A stretch of DNA of 43,053 nt from a virus. Position numbers and translations under genes: made by a program. The DNA is taken from the IMG/VR virus record IMGVR_UViG_3300023174_000296, positions 1 through 43,053 of that record; one strand, given 5' to 3'. Shown here piece by piece: positions 15,674-22,476 of the stretch; within the stretch, counting starts at the first letter, position 1, and the number at the start of each line of letters is the position of its first letter. The notes beneath the pieces were generated by a model that searched no databases, was not told the DNA's origin, and saw only the letters and a program-made list of their open reading frames with translations.

Positions 15674-15880
15674 ATGGACAAACGCATCAAGTTATCGGAG
15701 GCAATTAGTTGCGAAAAGTGGTGGATCAATCACTCATGGGAACTCAGAGAAAAGCTCGACGCATCTGAGGCCGAGGTGGCACGGCTCAGGCGAGCCTTGG
15801 TAGTAGTGGCAGAGGTGGCATCGGACACTCAAAAACATTTGGAAAATGTTTCCAAAAAGTTAGCGGTGTACACGCAGTGA
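15674..15880 (+). CDS. Early small coiled-coil protein
   Basis: A 68-residue protein, the first gene of the rightward early operon, starting right after an AGGAGGAACAGACA ribosome site. It is essentially one long helix: residues 20-65 have heptads (SWELREKLDASEAEVARLRR and ALVVVAEVASDTQKHLENVS). No domain is recognised. Small coiled coils at the head of early operons often bind host proteins, but nothing in the sequence proves this. Confidence 0.72.
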   Translation: MDKRIKLSEAISCEKWWINHSWELREKLDASEAEVARLRRALVVVAEVASDTQKHLENVSKKLAVYTQ

Positions 15881-15890
15881 TCACCCTCAG

Positions 15891-15938
15891 CCCTCGGGAG
15901 GAATGCCCCGAGGGTTGCAGTGATCCCTGAGATCAGGG
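15891..15938 (+). other. Two hairpins between early genes 1 and 2, flanked by a 9-base direct repeat
   Basis: CCCTCGGG-N8-CCCGAGGG (15891-15914) is a perfect 8-bp GC-rich stem, followed by CCCTGA-ga-TCAGGG (15925-15938). The direct repeat GCAGTGATC occurs at 15874-15882 and 15917-15925, on both sides of the first stem. No U-tract follows on the plus strand. Possible RNA processing, stabilising or attenuation element. Confidence 0.55.
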
Positions 15939-15983
15939 GGCACAAACAAAAACAAAACGCCCGCAAGGGCAGAAGGAGCAGAC

Positions 15984-16151
15984 ATGAACAACAAAAAACA
16001 AAAAGCAAAAAACCAGATAACAGCAAGAGATGTGGAGCATTGGATTGGCTGTGACGCAACTCGTGAGCAGATATTTAATATCATAGCCGAGATTGCAAAC
16101 GGCAGATACAAGCCAGCCCTTCTCAGCGAAGAAATCAGATCTTGCGAGTAA
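15984..16151 (+). CDS. Early small protein (55 residues)
   Basis: ATG 15984 follows AGAAGGAGCAGAC at a good distance; the stop is TAA 16149-16151. The protein has a basic start (MNNKKQKAKNQITARDVEHW) and a helical body (ATREQIFNIIAEIANGRYKP) with an acidic end. It looks like a small helical DNA- or protein-binding unit. No homologue is recognised. A longer alternative frame over its end only extends the next gene upstream of its true ribosome site. Confidence 0.6.
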   Translation: MNNKKQKAKNQITARDVEHWIGCDATREQIFNIIAEIANGRYKPALLSEEIRSCE

Positions 16152-16179
16152 AGAAACCAAACAACAGGAGGAACAGACA

Positions 16180-17052
16180 ATGAACAACATAACAACAACG
16201 CAACTCAACAGCTACGCTCGACTGGTCGATCTATCGATCAGGCGTTTCATCGGAGGCAGACAAGATCGTAAAGCCACCAGCGAGGTCGAGGCCAATCACT
16301 CGATCTCCGCTGGGCAGGGCGGGCGATTCGTCAAGGCACTGATCCGACCCGACTATTTGAAGTCGGTCAATCAGGTTGCCTCTCGGATCAGGGAGAACTT
16401 CTACAAGTTCACCCTCCCGTGGCGGGGCGAGAGTCGGGTTCTCCCGATCTCTCAGTTCCAAGCCTTCACCGAGGCACACAACAGACTGGTCGATGAGTTC
16501 AACCGACTCGCCGACGATCTCTGTGCCCGCTACGACGAGATCAGGAACGAGGCAGAGGTCAGGTTGAACGGATTGTTCAACGCATCGGAGTACCCCTCCA
16601 GCTCGAGCGAGTTTCGCTCCCGCTTCGAGGTGACCTTCGACGCTGAGGCATTCCCTCGGGAGACCGACCTCAACGACCCCCGCCTGCAGGCTCGTGCCCA
16701 ACAGGCGATCTCAGCCCGACTGGCTGACGCTCACAAACAGCTGCTCGATAGGGTGGCTGATGTGGTCGCTCACTTTGGTCGCACCTTGGCGAATCCCAAG
16801 GCGATCTTTCGTGACTCAACTATCACTGCCATCAGCGAGACCATCGCCGAGGCAGAGGCGTTGAACTTCACGGGCAACGCCGAGATTGCACAGGCACTCT
16901 CGGACGCTCGGAAAACTCTGGTCGCATTCAACGACCCGCAAATTTTGCGGGATAGTAAAGCGGTCAGGAAGGATGCGGTGGTCGCATCCAAGTCGGTACT
17001 AAACACACTGCAGAGTCTACAGTCCTCACTCGGGTCTGTAGCGTCTGCTTAA
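16180..17052 (+). CDS. Helical partner of the MoxR ATPase (DUF3150-like)
   Basis: A 290-residue protein. Start ATG 16180 lies behind the standard AGGAGGAACAGACA; an extension to 16093 would ignore it. The sequence begins MNNITTTQLNSYARLVDLSI and is mostly helical and charged: EAHNRLVDEFNRLADDLCAR (about 115-134), a long amphipathic middle, SETIAEAEALNFTGNAEIAQ, and a Leu/Ser-rich end. Its place directly before a MoxR-type ATPase and a VWA protein, its length and its helical form resemble DUF3150 proteins found in such trios in phages, but the match is from memory. It may act as an adaptor to the ATPase. No enzymatic motif is visible. Confidence 0.62.
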   Translation: MNNITTTQLNSYARLVDLSIRRFIGGRQDRKATSEVEANHSISAGQGGRFVKALIRPDYLKSVNQVASRIRENFYKFTLPWRGESRVLPISQFQAFTEAHNRLVDEFNRLADDLCARYDEIRNEAEVRLNGLFNASEYPSSSSEFRSRFEVTFDAEAFPRETDLNDPRLQARAQQAISARLADAHKQLLDRVADVVAHFGRTLANPKAIFRDSTITAISETIAEAEALNFTGNAEIAQALSDARKTLVAFNDPQILRDSKAVRKDAVVASKSVLNTLQSLQSSLGSVASA

Positions 17053-17080
17053 CAGCACTTAACATAAAGGAACAGACAAC

Positions 17081-18115
17081 ATGAACAACAACATCAACCA
17101 AATTAAAATCGGAAACCTTGCGAGCGATCTCGCAACGGCATTCAAAAACAAAATCTCCTGCCTGCTCATCGGGCGGGCGGGAGTCGGCAAAACTGCCATC
17201 GTGCAGGACGCTTGGAAGCGGGTCGCTTCCGAGATCGGTGGTGACCCCGAGGTCATCGTCGATACACCTGCCTGCTCTGATCCGACTGACTACAAAGGTT
17301 TGCCAGTCGTGATCGACGGGTCAGCAGTGTTCGATCCCATCGGCCTGCTACGCCGACTGCTCAAAGCGAAGAAGCCCACCCTGTGCTTCCTCGATGACTT
17401 GGGTCAGGCCAGTGAGGCGGTGCAGAAAGGTCTGCAACACATAATCTGGGCACGAGAGGTCGAAGGCAAACGCATCCCCGATTGTGTCCAGTTCGTCGGA
17501 GCGACGAATGCCCGCACTGATCGGGCTGGCGTGGGCTGGCTCATCTCTCCCCTGATCGGGAGATTCGATGCGACCATCGAAGTCCTCCCCGACCTCAACC
17601 ACTGGCTGGGCTGGGCTGGCAGTGCTGGGATCTCCCCCGAGATTCTCAGCTTCCTCCAGTTCCGACCTGATCGGTTCGCTGAAGAACCCACCGCCGAGTT
17701 CGCCAAGAAAGTGGCGTGTCCTCGCTCGTGGGAGGCAGTTGACAGACTCGTGAAGGCGAAGCTCACCTCTCCCGCTTGGCTCACCGCCTCGCTCGGGACG
17801 GCGGGCGTTGACCTGCACGGCTTCCTCTCGGTCTACGAGGGGCTGGCAACTCTGCCCGACGAGATACTGGCGAACCCGACGAAGGCATCGGTGCCGACCA
17901 AGCCCGAGGTTCGGTGGGCTTTAATCGGTGCGTTGACGGCGAGGCTGAAGGCTGATGCGAAAAACTCGAAAGCGTTTTTCAGCTACATCCCTCGACTCGG
18001 CGAGGCGTTCGAGGCGTTCGCCTGTAAAACTGCGACCAAGGTCGCACCAAAAGTTGAGATCTGCCCGCACTACGGAGAGTGGGTAGCGAATCGTGGTCAC
18101 CTGTTGGTGGCCTAA
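17081..18115 (+). CDS. MoxR/CobS-type AAA+ ATPase
   Basis: A 344-residue AAA+ protein. Walker A is G31-R-A-G-V-G-K37-T38, Walker B LCFLD105-D106, sensor 1 VGATN143-A-R, and the probable arginine finger R161 in SPLIGRFD. The C-terminal part is a helical lid. The MoxR/CobS group works as ring-shaped chaperones with VWA-domain partners for metal insertion or complex remodelling. The next gene encodes exactly such a partner. The start ATG 17081 follows AAAGGAACAGACAAC. The substrate in a phage context is unknown. Classification rests on the motifs and on the neighbour. Confidence 0.85.
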   Translation: MNNNINQIKIGNLASDLATAFKNKISCLLIGRAGVGKTAIVQDAWKRVASEIGGDPEVIVDTPACSDPTDYKGLPVVIDGSAVFDPIGLLRRLLKAKKPTLCFLDDLGQASEAVQKGLQHIIWAREVEGKRIPDCVQFVGATNARTDRAGVGWLISPLIGRFDATIEVLPDLNHWLGWAGSAGISPEILSFLQFRPDRFAEEPTAEFAKKVACPRSWEAVDRLVKAKLTSPAWLTASLGTAGVDLHGFLSVYEGLATLPDEILANPTKASVPTKPEVRWALIGALTARLKADAKNSKAFFSYIPRLGEAFEAFACKTATKVAPKVEICPHYGEWVANRGHLLVA

Positions 18116-18133
18116 CAAAAAGGAGGTTCAGCG

Positions 18134-19384
18134 ATGAACAAGAAAAAACTATCTGCAGAGTCGATCCTCGAGAAGGCTCGGGTGCGGATCGTGTGCGATG
18201 CCCCGTTCTTCGGGGCAATCGCATGCGGTCTGCCCAGTGAGCTGGACGAGGCAGTCGAGACGGCATGCACAGACGGCACGAGAATCCGCTACGCACCCAG
18301 CTTCCTCGAGAAGCTGGATGTGAGGCAGGTTGTTGGGCTGATCGCTCACGAGGTGCTTCACATCGCACTGCTCCACTCGGTCAATCGTGGAAGCCGTGAC
18401 CCTCAGCTGTGGAATCAGGCGTGTGACTATGTCATCAACCTGATTCTAAAAGACGGCGGGTACTACCTCCCCGAGGGCGGTCTCATCGACGAGAAGTACC
18501 GCAACCTGTCCGAGTATCAGGTCTACGAGATACTGGCAAAGGACAGGGCTGAGAAGCAGAAGCAGAAACAGCAGAAGCAGGACAACCAGTCATCCAGCAA
18601 ACAGGATGACAAGTCATCCAGCTCGGGAGCTGGTGGCGATGAGCAGTCCGACGAGCAATCGTCTGACGGCGAGCCAGACAAGTCATCCGAGTGGGGCAAG
18701 GTTGAAGACCCAACCGAGGACGGCAAGCCACTGAGCGAAGCGAAAAAGGCTGAGGTATCTGAAAAGATTCTTCAGTCAGTCGCTGGCGCAGAGGCTACAG
18801 CCCGACTCGCTGGCAACCTGCCCGCTGGGCTTGACCGACTGCTGGGCAGCTCACGCAAACCAGCGGTCAACTGGCGGGACACACTTCGCCGACTGCTGAC
18901 CGAGAAGACCAACGATGACTGGAGCTGGCGTAGGCCATCTCGCCGTCACCGCACAGCAATCCTCCCGAGCCTCAGCTCTGAGAGTGCAGGCGTACTGGCG
19001 ATCTCGGTGGACACCTCGGGGAGCATCAGCCCCGAGTTGTACGAGCAGGCCATCGCCGAGGTTCAGGAGTGTGCCCAGTCGATCAAGGCGAAAGTCTTCA
19101 TCGGCTCGTGCGATACCGAACACTACGGCTTCGAGGAATACCTCGACGGCGATCCCCTCCCCAAGTTGCGGGGCGGTGGTGGCACAGACTTCGACGATGC
19201 CTCGGTGAAACTCGATGACCTGATCAGTCAGGGCAACGAGGTGAAGGCACATGTCTTCATCACTGACGGCCAAGTCAGCAACTGGGGAGCTGAGGTTTGC
19301 CCGACTGTCTGGGCGATCCACTCCAACACTGAAGGCATCCAGCCCCCGTATGGGGAGCTGGTCAACATCCCTCGGGAGGGATGA
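18134..19384 (+). CDS. Metallopeptidase-like and VWA-domain protein (DUF2201-type)
   Basis: A 416-residue two-domain protein. The N-terminal domain has the zincin motif H72-E-V-L-H76 in a helix, with D98 in NQACDYVINLIL as possible third ligand, typical of the putative metallopeptidase next to VWA domains. A disordered Q/S/D-rich linker (140-200) follows. The C-terminal VWA domain has a complete MIDAS: D293-T-S-G-S297, T351 in GGGGTDF and D378 in FITDGQ. It would be the partner of the MoxR ATPase encoded 18 bases upstream. AGGAGG precedes the ATG. Whether it cleaves peptides or only uses a zinc-site fold is not known. Confidence 0.85.
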   Translation: MNKKKLSAESILEKARVRIVCDAPFFGAIACGLPSELDEAVETACTDGTRIRYAPSFLEKLDVRQVVGLIAHEVLHIALLHSVNRGSRDPQLWNQACDYVINLILKDGGYYLPEGGLIDEKYRNLSEYQVYEILAKDRAEKQKQKQQKQDNQSSSKQDDKSSSSGAGGDEQSDEQSSDGEPDKSSEWGKVEDPTEDGKPLSEAKKAEVSEKILQSVAGAEATARLAGNLPAGLDRLLGSSRKPAVNWRDTLRRLLTEKTNDDWSWRRPSRRHRTAILPSLSSESAGVLAISVDTSGSISPELYEQAIAEVQECAQSIKAKVFIGSCDTEHYGFEEYLDGDPLPKLRGGGGTDFDDASVKLDDLISQGNEVKAHVFITDGQVSNWGAEVCPTVWAIHSNTEGIQPPYGELVNIPREG

Positions 19385-19395
19385 CAAATCGGCGA

Positions 19396-19428
19396 GGGAG
19401 CTGGCTCACCCAATGTGGGTCAGCTCCC
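19396..19428 (+). other. Strong hairpin after the VWA gene
   Basis: GGGAGCTG and CAGCTCCC (8 bp) enclose ACCCA-atg-TGGGT (5 bp) with a 4-base bulge, starting 11 bases after the TGA. No U-run follows, so it is more likely an mRNA end-protecting or attenuating structure than a terminator. The next ribosome site lies directly downstream at 19440. Confidence 0.6.
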
Positions 19429-19455
19429 AAGCCACAACTAAAAGGAACAGACAAC

Positions 19456-19977
19456 ATGAACAACAAAAACAAAACACACATCAAAGAGATATTTGACCGA
19501 CTCAGCAAATCTGACAGGTCAAAGATTCTTGAACTTAATAACGCATACGAAAAGTGTCAGAGGTTATACGGAGAAGATGACTCAGATTCGATTAACGATA
19601 TCGAATCAATCATCCGACCAAAGGCAACAGATTATGCGAAACAGTTGATCAGTAGGAGCGGTGTGCCAGAGGACGGACATGGCTGGGAGTTTACTCCATC
19701 CATCTTCGCCAAGGGTGACGGAGAGATTGAGATTCTACTCTGTCGCACTGAGGATGGTCGGTTCGTTCCGTCCACCTCCTCACCCTGCTGGGAAGCTAAG
19801 GCTGGATCAATAAGCAGCGACTTTGGGTTTACAGATCCAGCATTGGCCTTGGCATACGGGTTGACCGAGGCGTTTGCCTACTACCTTGCGGGGGACATCT
19901 CGCATCTTAGAGACGGCAAGCACTTCCCTAAACTAAAGCGAAACAAATCCAGCAAGAGAAAGGTGGTGGCAAAATGA
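19456..19977 (+). CDS. Early hypothetical protein (173 residues)
   Basis: Start ATG 19456 is preceded by AAAAGGAACAGACAAC; an extension to 19381 would include the hairpin and is rejected. The N-terminal half is helical and charged (HIKEIFDRLSKSDRSKILEL). The second half has a beta part (GEIEILLCRTEDGRFVPSTS) and LALAYGLTEAFAYYLAGDIS, ending in a basic tail (NKSSKRKVVAK). No catalytic motif is recognised. It is coupled to the next gene by an ATGA overlap. The DNA looks more AT-rich than the MoxR/VWA trio before it. Confidence 0.62.
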   Translation: MNNKNKTHIKEIFDRLSKSDRSKILELNNAYEKCQRLYGEDDSDSINDIESIIRPKATDYAKQLISRSGVPEDGHGWEFTPSIFAKGDGEIEILLCRTEDGRFVPSTSSPCWEAKAGSISSDFGFTDPALALAYGLTEAFAYYLAGDISHLRDGKHFPKLKRNKSSKRKVVAK

Positions 19978-20837
19978 GCGTAATTAAAAACAGAGCGGGC
20001 AAGGGTCAGGAGGTTTGGGTCACCAAGACCAACCTCCTTTCCCTGCTACCCAAGCAGGTGTCGGAAAGGATCATCAGGAATGCGGTGACAAATGCTCTCG
20101 GTGGAAACATCCCTCGACTGATCCCCAGCAAGTCAACTTGGGACACCGCATCAAACGATGCGTGGCACAAGGCGAGTGTGTGGATACAGGAAAAGGCTGA
20201 GGCTTATTCCCAGCTCCACGGCTTAGGAGAAATCTTTGGCCGTGGATTGGATATAAGAGTTCACCTTAGAGGCGGGCGGGGTGAGGCAACCTGCATCCAG
20301 TCGGACTGGGGCAAGGTTCTCTCCCAGTACTACAAGCTACCAATCAAGTGGAGGTTTAAGAGCGACACCCTGTCATATGTTCCAGCTCTGTTCGCAGAGT
20401 TGAACAAGCTGGCTGGGGAGCTACCCGCAAAGTACGAGTCGGAGAACGCATACCATGCAGTCAGCAGAAGGCGTAACAGGAGGACAGTACTTGCGTTGAG
20501 GCGTTCTCTTGGATTCGTAAGGCGAGGCAAAACACTCAACGATCCAAGGGAAGATGTGTTTAGCAAGAACTCATCCATCTCACTCGACAAGTGTCTCCGC
20601 TCGGAGTGGCCGTCGAGTACACACACGAGGAAAGTCGGGAAGGTCGGGGTAGACCTGACGATCAGCGGGAATCATGCGAGCCACATCTCGTGTGACCTGC
20701 GACTCAACTTCAGCATCCATGATGAGAAGCTGAGAAACGAAAACAACTGGAAGCTCCAACAGCTTTTCAAAGCTGTTCGTGATCTGACAGACAACCAAGA
20801 AAGGAAAGAAAATGATGAAGCTATCCCAGCTTCTTGA
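19974..20837 (+). CDS. Early hypothetical basic protein (287 residues)
   Basis: A 287-residue protein coupled by ATGA to the previous gene. It is basic and contains aromatic and charged segments, e.g. KNRAGKGQEVWVTKTNLLSL at the start, GRGLDIRVHLRGGRGEATC in the middle and RRRNRRTVLALRRSLGFVRR at about 169-188, an arginine-rich helix that could bind nucleic acid. The C-terminal region is beta-like (VGVDLTISGNHASHISCDL) and then helical. No known family is recognised. It overlaps the next gene by 26 bases. Confidence 0.6.
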   Translation: MSVIKNRAGKGQEVWVTKTNLLSLLPKQVSERIIRNAVTNALGGNIPRLIPSKSTWDTASNDAWHKASVWIQEKAEAYSQLHGLGEIFGRGLDIRVHLRGGRGEATCIQSDWGKVLSQYYKLPIKWRFKSDTLSYVPALFAELNKLAGELPAKYESENAYHAVSRRRNRRTVLALRRSLGFVRRGKTLNDPREDVFSKNSSISLDKCLRSEWPSSTHTRKVGKVGVDLTISGNHASHISCDLRLNFSIHDEKLRNENNWKLQQLFKAVRDLTDNQERKENDEAIPAS

Positions 20838-21009
20838 GGATGACGAAGCACTCGACACGATTGCTGCAACCATCCTCGAGACACTCAAAGACGAGGGAGT
20901 CATCCGAAGTACGGATGAACTCGACGAGAGTGTCGCAGAGGTTCACATCAAAGAAAGTGTTCGGGCTGGTCTCGAACAGGTACAGGAGGAGATGAGCTAT
21001 GAGAATTAG
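20812..21009 (+). CDS. Early acidic small protein
   Basis: A 65-residue acidic helical protein (MMKLSQLLEDDEALDTIAAT, then DELDESVAEVHIKESVRAGL). The start follows AAAGGAAAGAAA; ATG 20812 and 20815 are adjacent alternatives. The end overlaps the ribbon-helix-helix gene by 11 bases. An acidic partner next to a tiny DNA-binding protein is a frequent arrangement for regulator or antitoxin-like pairs, but no toxin signature is present in either. Confidence 0.6.
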   Translation: MMKLSQLLEDDEALDTIAATILETLKDEGVIRSTDELDESVAEVHIKESVRAGLEQVQEEMSYEN

Positions 21010-21133
21010 TGTCAACCTGCCCGACGAAATACGGGCAGACATGGAGAAGATATCGAAGGAGTCTGGTGACCGATCACTCGGATCGATTGTCCGAGAGGCG
21101 TTGCTGGAGTTCATCGAGGAGAAAACGAAATGA
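20999..21133 (+). CDS. Ribbon-helix-helix (CopG/Arc-type) DNA-binding protein
   Basis: A 44-residue protein, too short for standard gene length filters. It reads MRISVNLPDEIRADMEKISK followed by ESGDRSLGSIVREALLEFIE. The strand RISVNLP, the helix DEIRADMEKISKESG, the turn with S26 and the second helix IVREALLEFIEE form a textbook RHH fold. It would bind DNA as a dimer, probably to regulate the early operon. ATG 20999 overlaps the previous stop, and its own TGA overlaps the next ATG (ATGA). Confidence 0.75.
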   Translation: MRISVNLPDEIRADMEKISKESGDRSLGSIVREALLEFIEEKTK

Positions 21134-21399
21134 GTCTGTCGGGTGTGTTGCTCGGCACTCACTCCGAGCTAATGCGGAAACGCATTCGGCGTGAGGGTAA
21201 CAACATGAAGTCCTGCCCCAATATCAATCAGTGGTACTGGCTCAGGCACATCGTGCGTGTTGGCAAAGACTCGGTCATGGCGAAAGCCATAACCCAGAAA
21301 GAAAAGAAAGAGATCATAGGATCTCTCGTCTCAATAGATAAGTGGCTCGAGCATAGGTTCAATACCAAGTTCGAGTTACCCCTGTACGGAGACAGATAA
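21130..21399 (+). CDS. Early hypothetical protein (89 residues)
   Basis: Starts in an ATGA overlap with the RHH gene. An alternative in-frame ATG lies at residue 15. It is basic in the first part (MRKRIRREGNNMKSCPNINQ) and helical later (ITQKEKKEIIGSLVSIDKWL), with an aromatic centre (WYWLRHIVRVGKD). No recognised domain. Co-transcribed with the DNA-binding gene, it may share its regulatory role. Confidence 0.55.
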   Translation: MSLSGVLLGTHSELMRKRIRREGNNMKSCPNINQWYWLRHIVRVGKDSVMAKAITQKEKKEIIGSLVSIDKWLEHRFNTKFELPLYGDR

Positions 21400-21418
21400 A
21401 AACAGAAAGGAGGAACAG

Positions 21419-21586
21419 ATGATTGAGTTAACTATTGATAGGAAGATTCGTGAGGCTCGTGCGACCACGCTCGTTCTATGCGGGGTGGCTATCGGACTAG
21501 CCTTATGTCTTTCTTTTATCCTGTTAGCATCTGCTACGCAGACGGCTACAGAGACCCTGCTGAAATACACTTATGTAATTCGGTAG
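21419..21586 (+). CDS. Small single-pass membrane protein at the end of the early operon
   Basis: A 55-residue protein behind AAAGGAGGAACAG; stop TAG 21584-21586. The N-terminus is charged (MIELTIDRKIREARATT), then one hydrophobic helix (LVLCGVAIGLALCLSFILLA, 18-37) and a short polar tail. Early phage membrane peptides can affect host membrane proteins or superinfection, which is inference here. The last 41 bases overlap the end of the opposing leftward gene. Confidence 0.6.
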   Translation: MIELTIDRKIREARATTLVLCGVAIGLALCLSFILLASATQTATETLLKYTYVIR

Positions 21587-22103
21587 TGGATTTGATCGGG
21601 GGTTGGTTCAATCCCTCCCTCGCATCAAATGCCCTACGCCACAGCTTTTTTCTGAGGCTTGTGAAATCCCTTTGCCTCTCGTCCTCGGGCACCGCCCACA
21701 GCTTAGGCTCGCTATATGCTGGAGCATACTTCTTAACATCCTCGGCAGTGCAGTACGCCTCGATGATGTACTCGGGCATCGTGCCCATAACCAAAACCAA
21801 TTCCCCCCTGTCCCTTTCCTTCACCTTCCACTTACCATCTCGGGAGTGCTTCACATCCACATGGGTGAACGGAAGATCCCCTGTCCCGCTTCGGTAGGTG
21901 TCCACCGACCCGTCCCAGTACAGGCCAATGAACTTGGCGAACGCAAGCTCTGCCCCTGCCCCGTCGATATGCTGACCCCATGCGTTCTGGCTGTCGCTCG
22001 GGTACGCATCCCTCGATGACTTCACGAGTGCCGACAAGTTCCTCGCCTTGCCAACCAAGCAGGCCAGCTGCATCTCATAAAGCTCGAGGCGAACCTTGAT
22101 CAC
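21546..22103 (-). CDS. Putative PD-(D/E)XK nuclease-fold phage protein
   Basis: A 185-residue protein with a GTG start overlapping the previous stop (GTGA). Its pattern LYEMQLACLVGKARN...WGQHIDGAGAELAFAKFIG, then SGTGDLPFTHVDVKHSRDG, is familiar from a widespread phage family of unknown function. E52, D76 and D83-x-K85 are placed as the active-site residues of a PD-(D/E)XK fold. A beta strand with GELVLVMG and a helical end follow. It would be a metal-dependent nuclease or a DNA-binding relative. It is the last gene of the leftward replication block. Confidence 0.6.
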   Translation of the reverse strand: MIKVRLELYEMQLACLVGKARNLSALVKSSRDAYPSDSQNAWGQHIDGAGAELAFAKFIGLYWDGSVDTYRSGTGDLPFTHVDVKHSRDGKWKVKERDRGELVLVMGTMPEYIIEAYCTAEDVKKYAPAYSEPKLWAVPEDERQRDFTSLRKKLWRRAFDAREGLNQPPIKSTTELHKCISAGSL

Positions 22104-22216
22104 TTGAACCTTTGGATGATCTCGTCGCAGATAAAGATAAACCCGACGAGGAAAATACTCAGCAGGCCAAGCACAACAACTGCACTGACAAGAATGCTGG
22201 GGAGTTCTTGGATCAC
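22100..22216 (-). CDS. Tiny membrane protein (38 residues)
   Basis: GTG 22216 overlaps the previous TGA and the stop overlaps the next GTG, so both junctions are GTGA. The peptide is MIQELPSILVSAVVVLGLLS, then IFLVGFIFICDEIIQRFK: one membrane helix with a charged end. Its place in a chain of coupled genes makes it likely to be real despite its size. Function unknown. Confidence 0.55.
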   Translation of the reverse strand: MIQELPSILVSAVVVLGLLSIFLVGFIFICDEIIQRFK

Positions 22217-22476
22217 GGGTCGAACCTCCGATTCATAAACAAGGGAGTCCCGTCACCAACATAAGCCCCGCCTATATTGTACTCGAAGAAGTCGAGGGCA
22301 TCGTCGTAGCTACAACCATCCCTCTTCATTATCTTTTCCACGACCATGTCGATGTCGTAGACCAGCACGGCTTTTGATCCACACCTGTAACCAATCCCGA
22401 CGATGCAGTCATCGTACCCGTCTGCCTTCATCGCCTCGGGTGCTGCCTCCTGCAGGTATTCCTTGGTGAACTTCAT
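22213..22476 (-). CDS. Hypothetical protein (87 residues)
   Basis: ATG 22476 is chosen because it overlaps the oxygenase TGA (ATGA); the upstream extension to 22545 would read through the end of that gene. The protein has MKFTKEYLQEAAPEAMKADG, the strand CIVGIGYRCGSKAVLVYDID, a helix DMVVEKIMKRDGCSYDDALD and FFEYNIGGAYVGDGTPLF. I recognise the pattern D-x-[AV]-x-[DE]-[FY]-x-x-[YF]-N-[IV]-x-G-[AG]-[YW]-[VT]-G as that of small phage proteins of unknown function. It might interact with the neighbouring oxygenase. Confidence 0.62.
   Translation of the reverse strand: MKFTKEYLQEAAPEAMKADGYDDCIVGIGYRCGSKAVLVYDIDMVVEKIMKRDGCSYDDALDFFEYNIGGAYVGDGTPLFMNRRFDP

Noticed and set aside
16231-16701. A 156-residue minus-strand frame over the first gene of the MoxR module
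   Set aside because: Shadow of the plus-strand gene that has the proper ribosome site.
18851-19387. A 178-residue minus-strand frame over the VWA gene
   Set aside because: Shadow of the G/C-rich VWA coding frame, whose MIDAS motif is on the plus strand.
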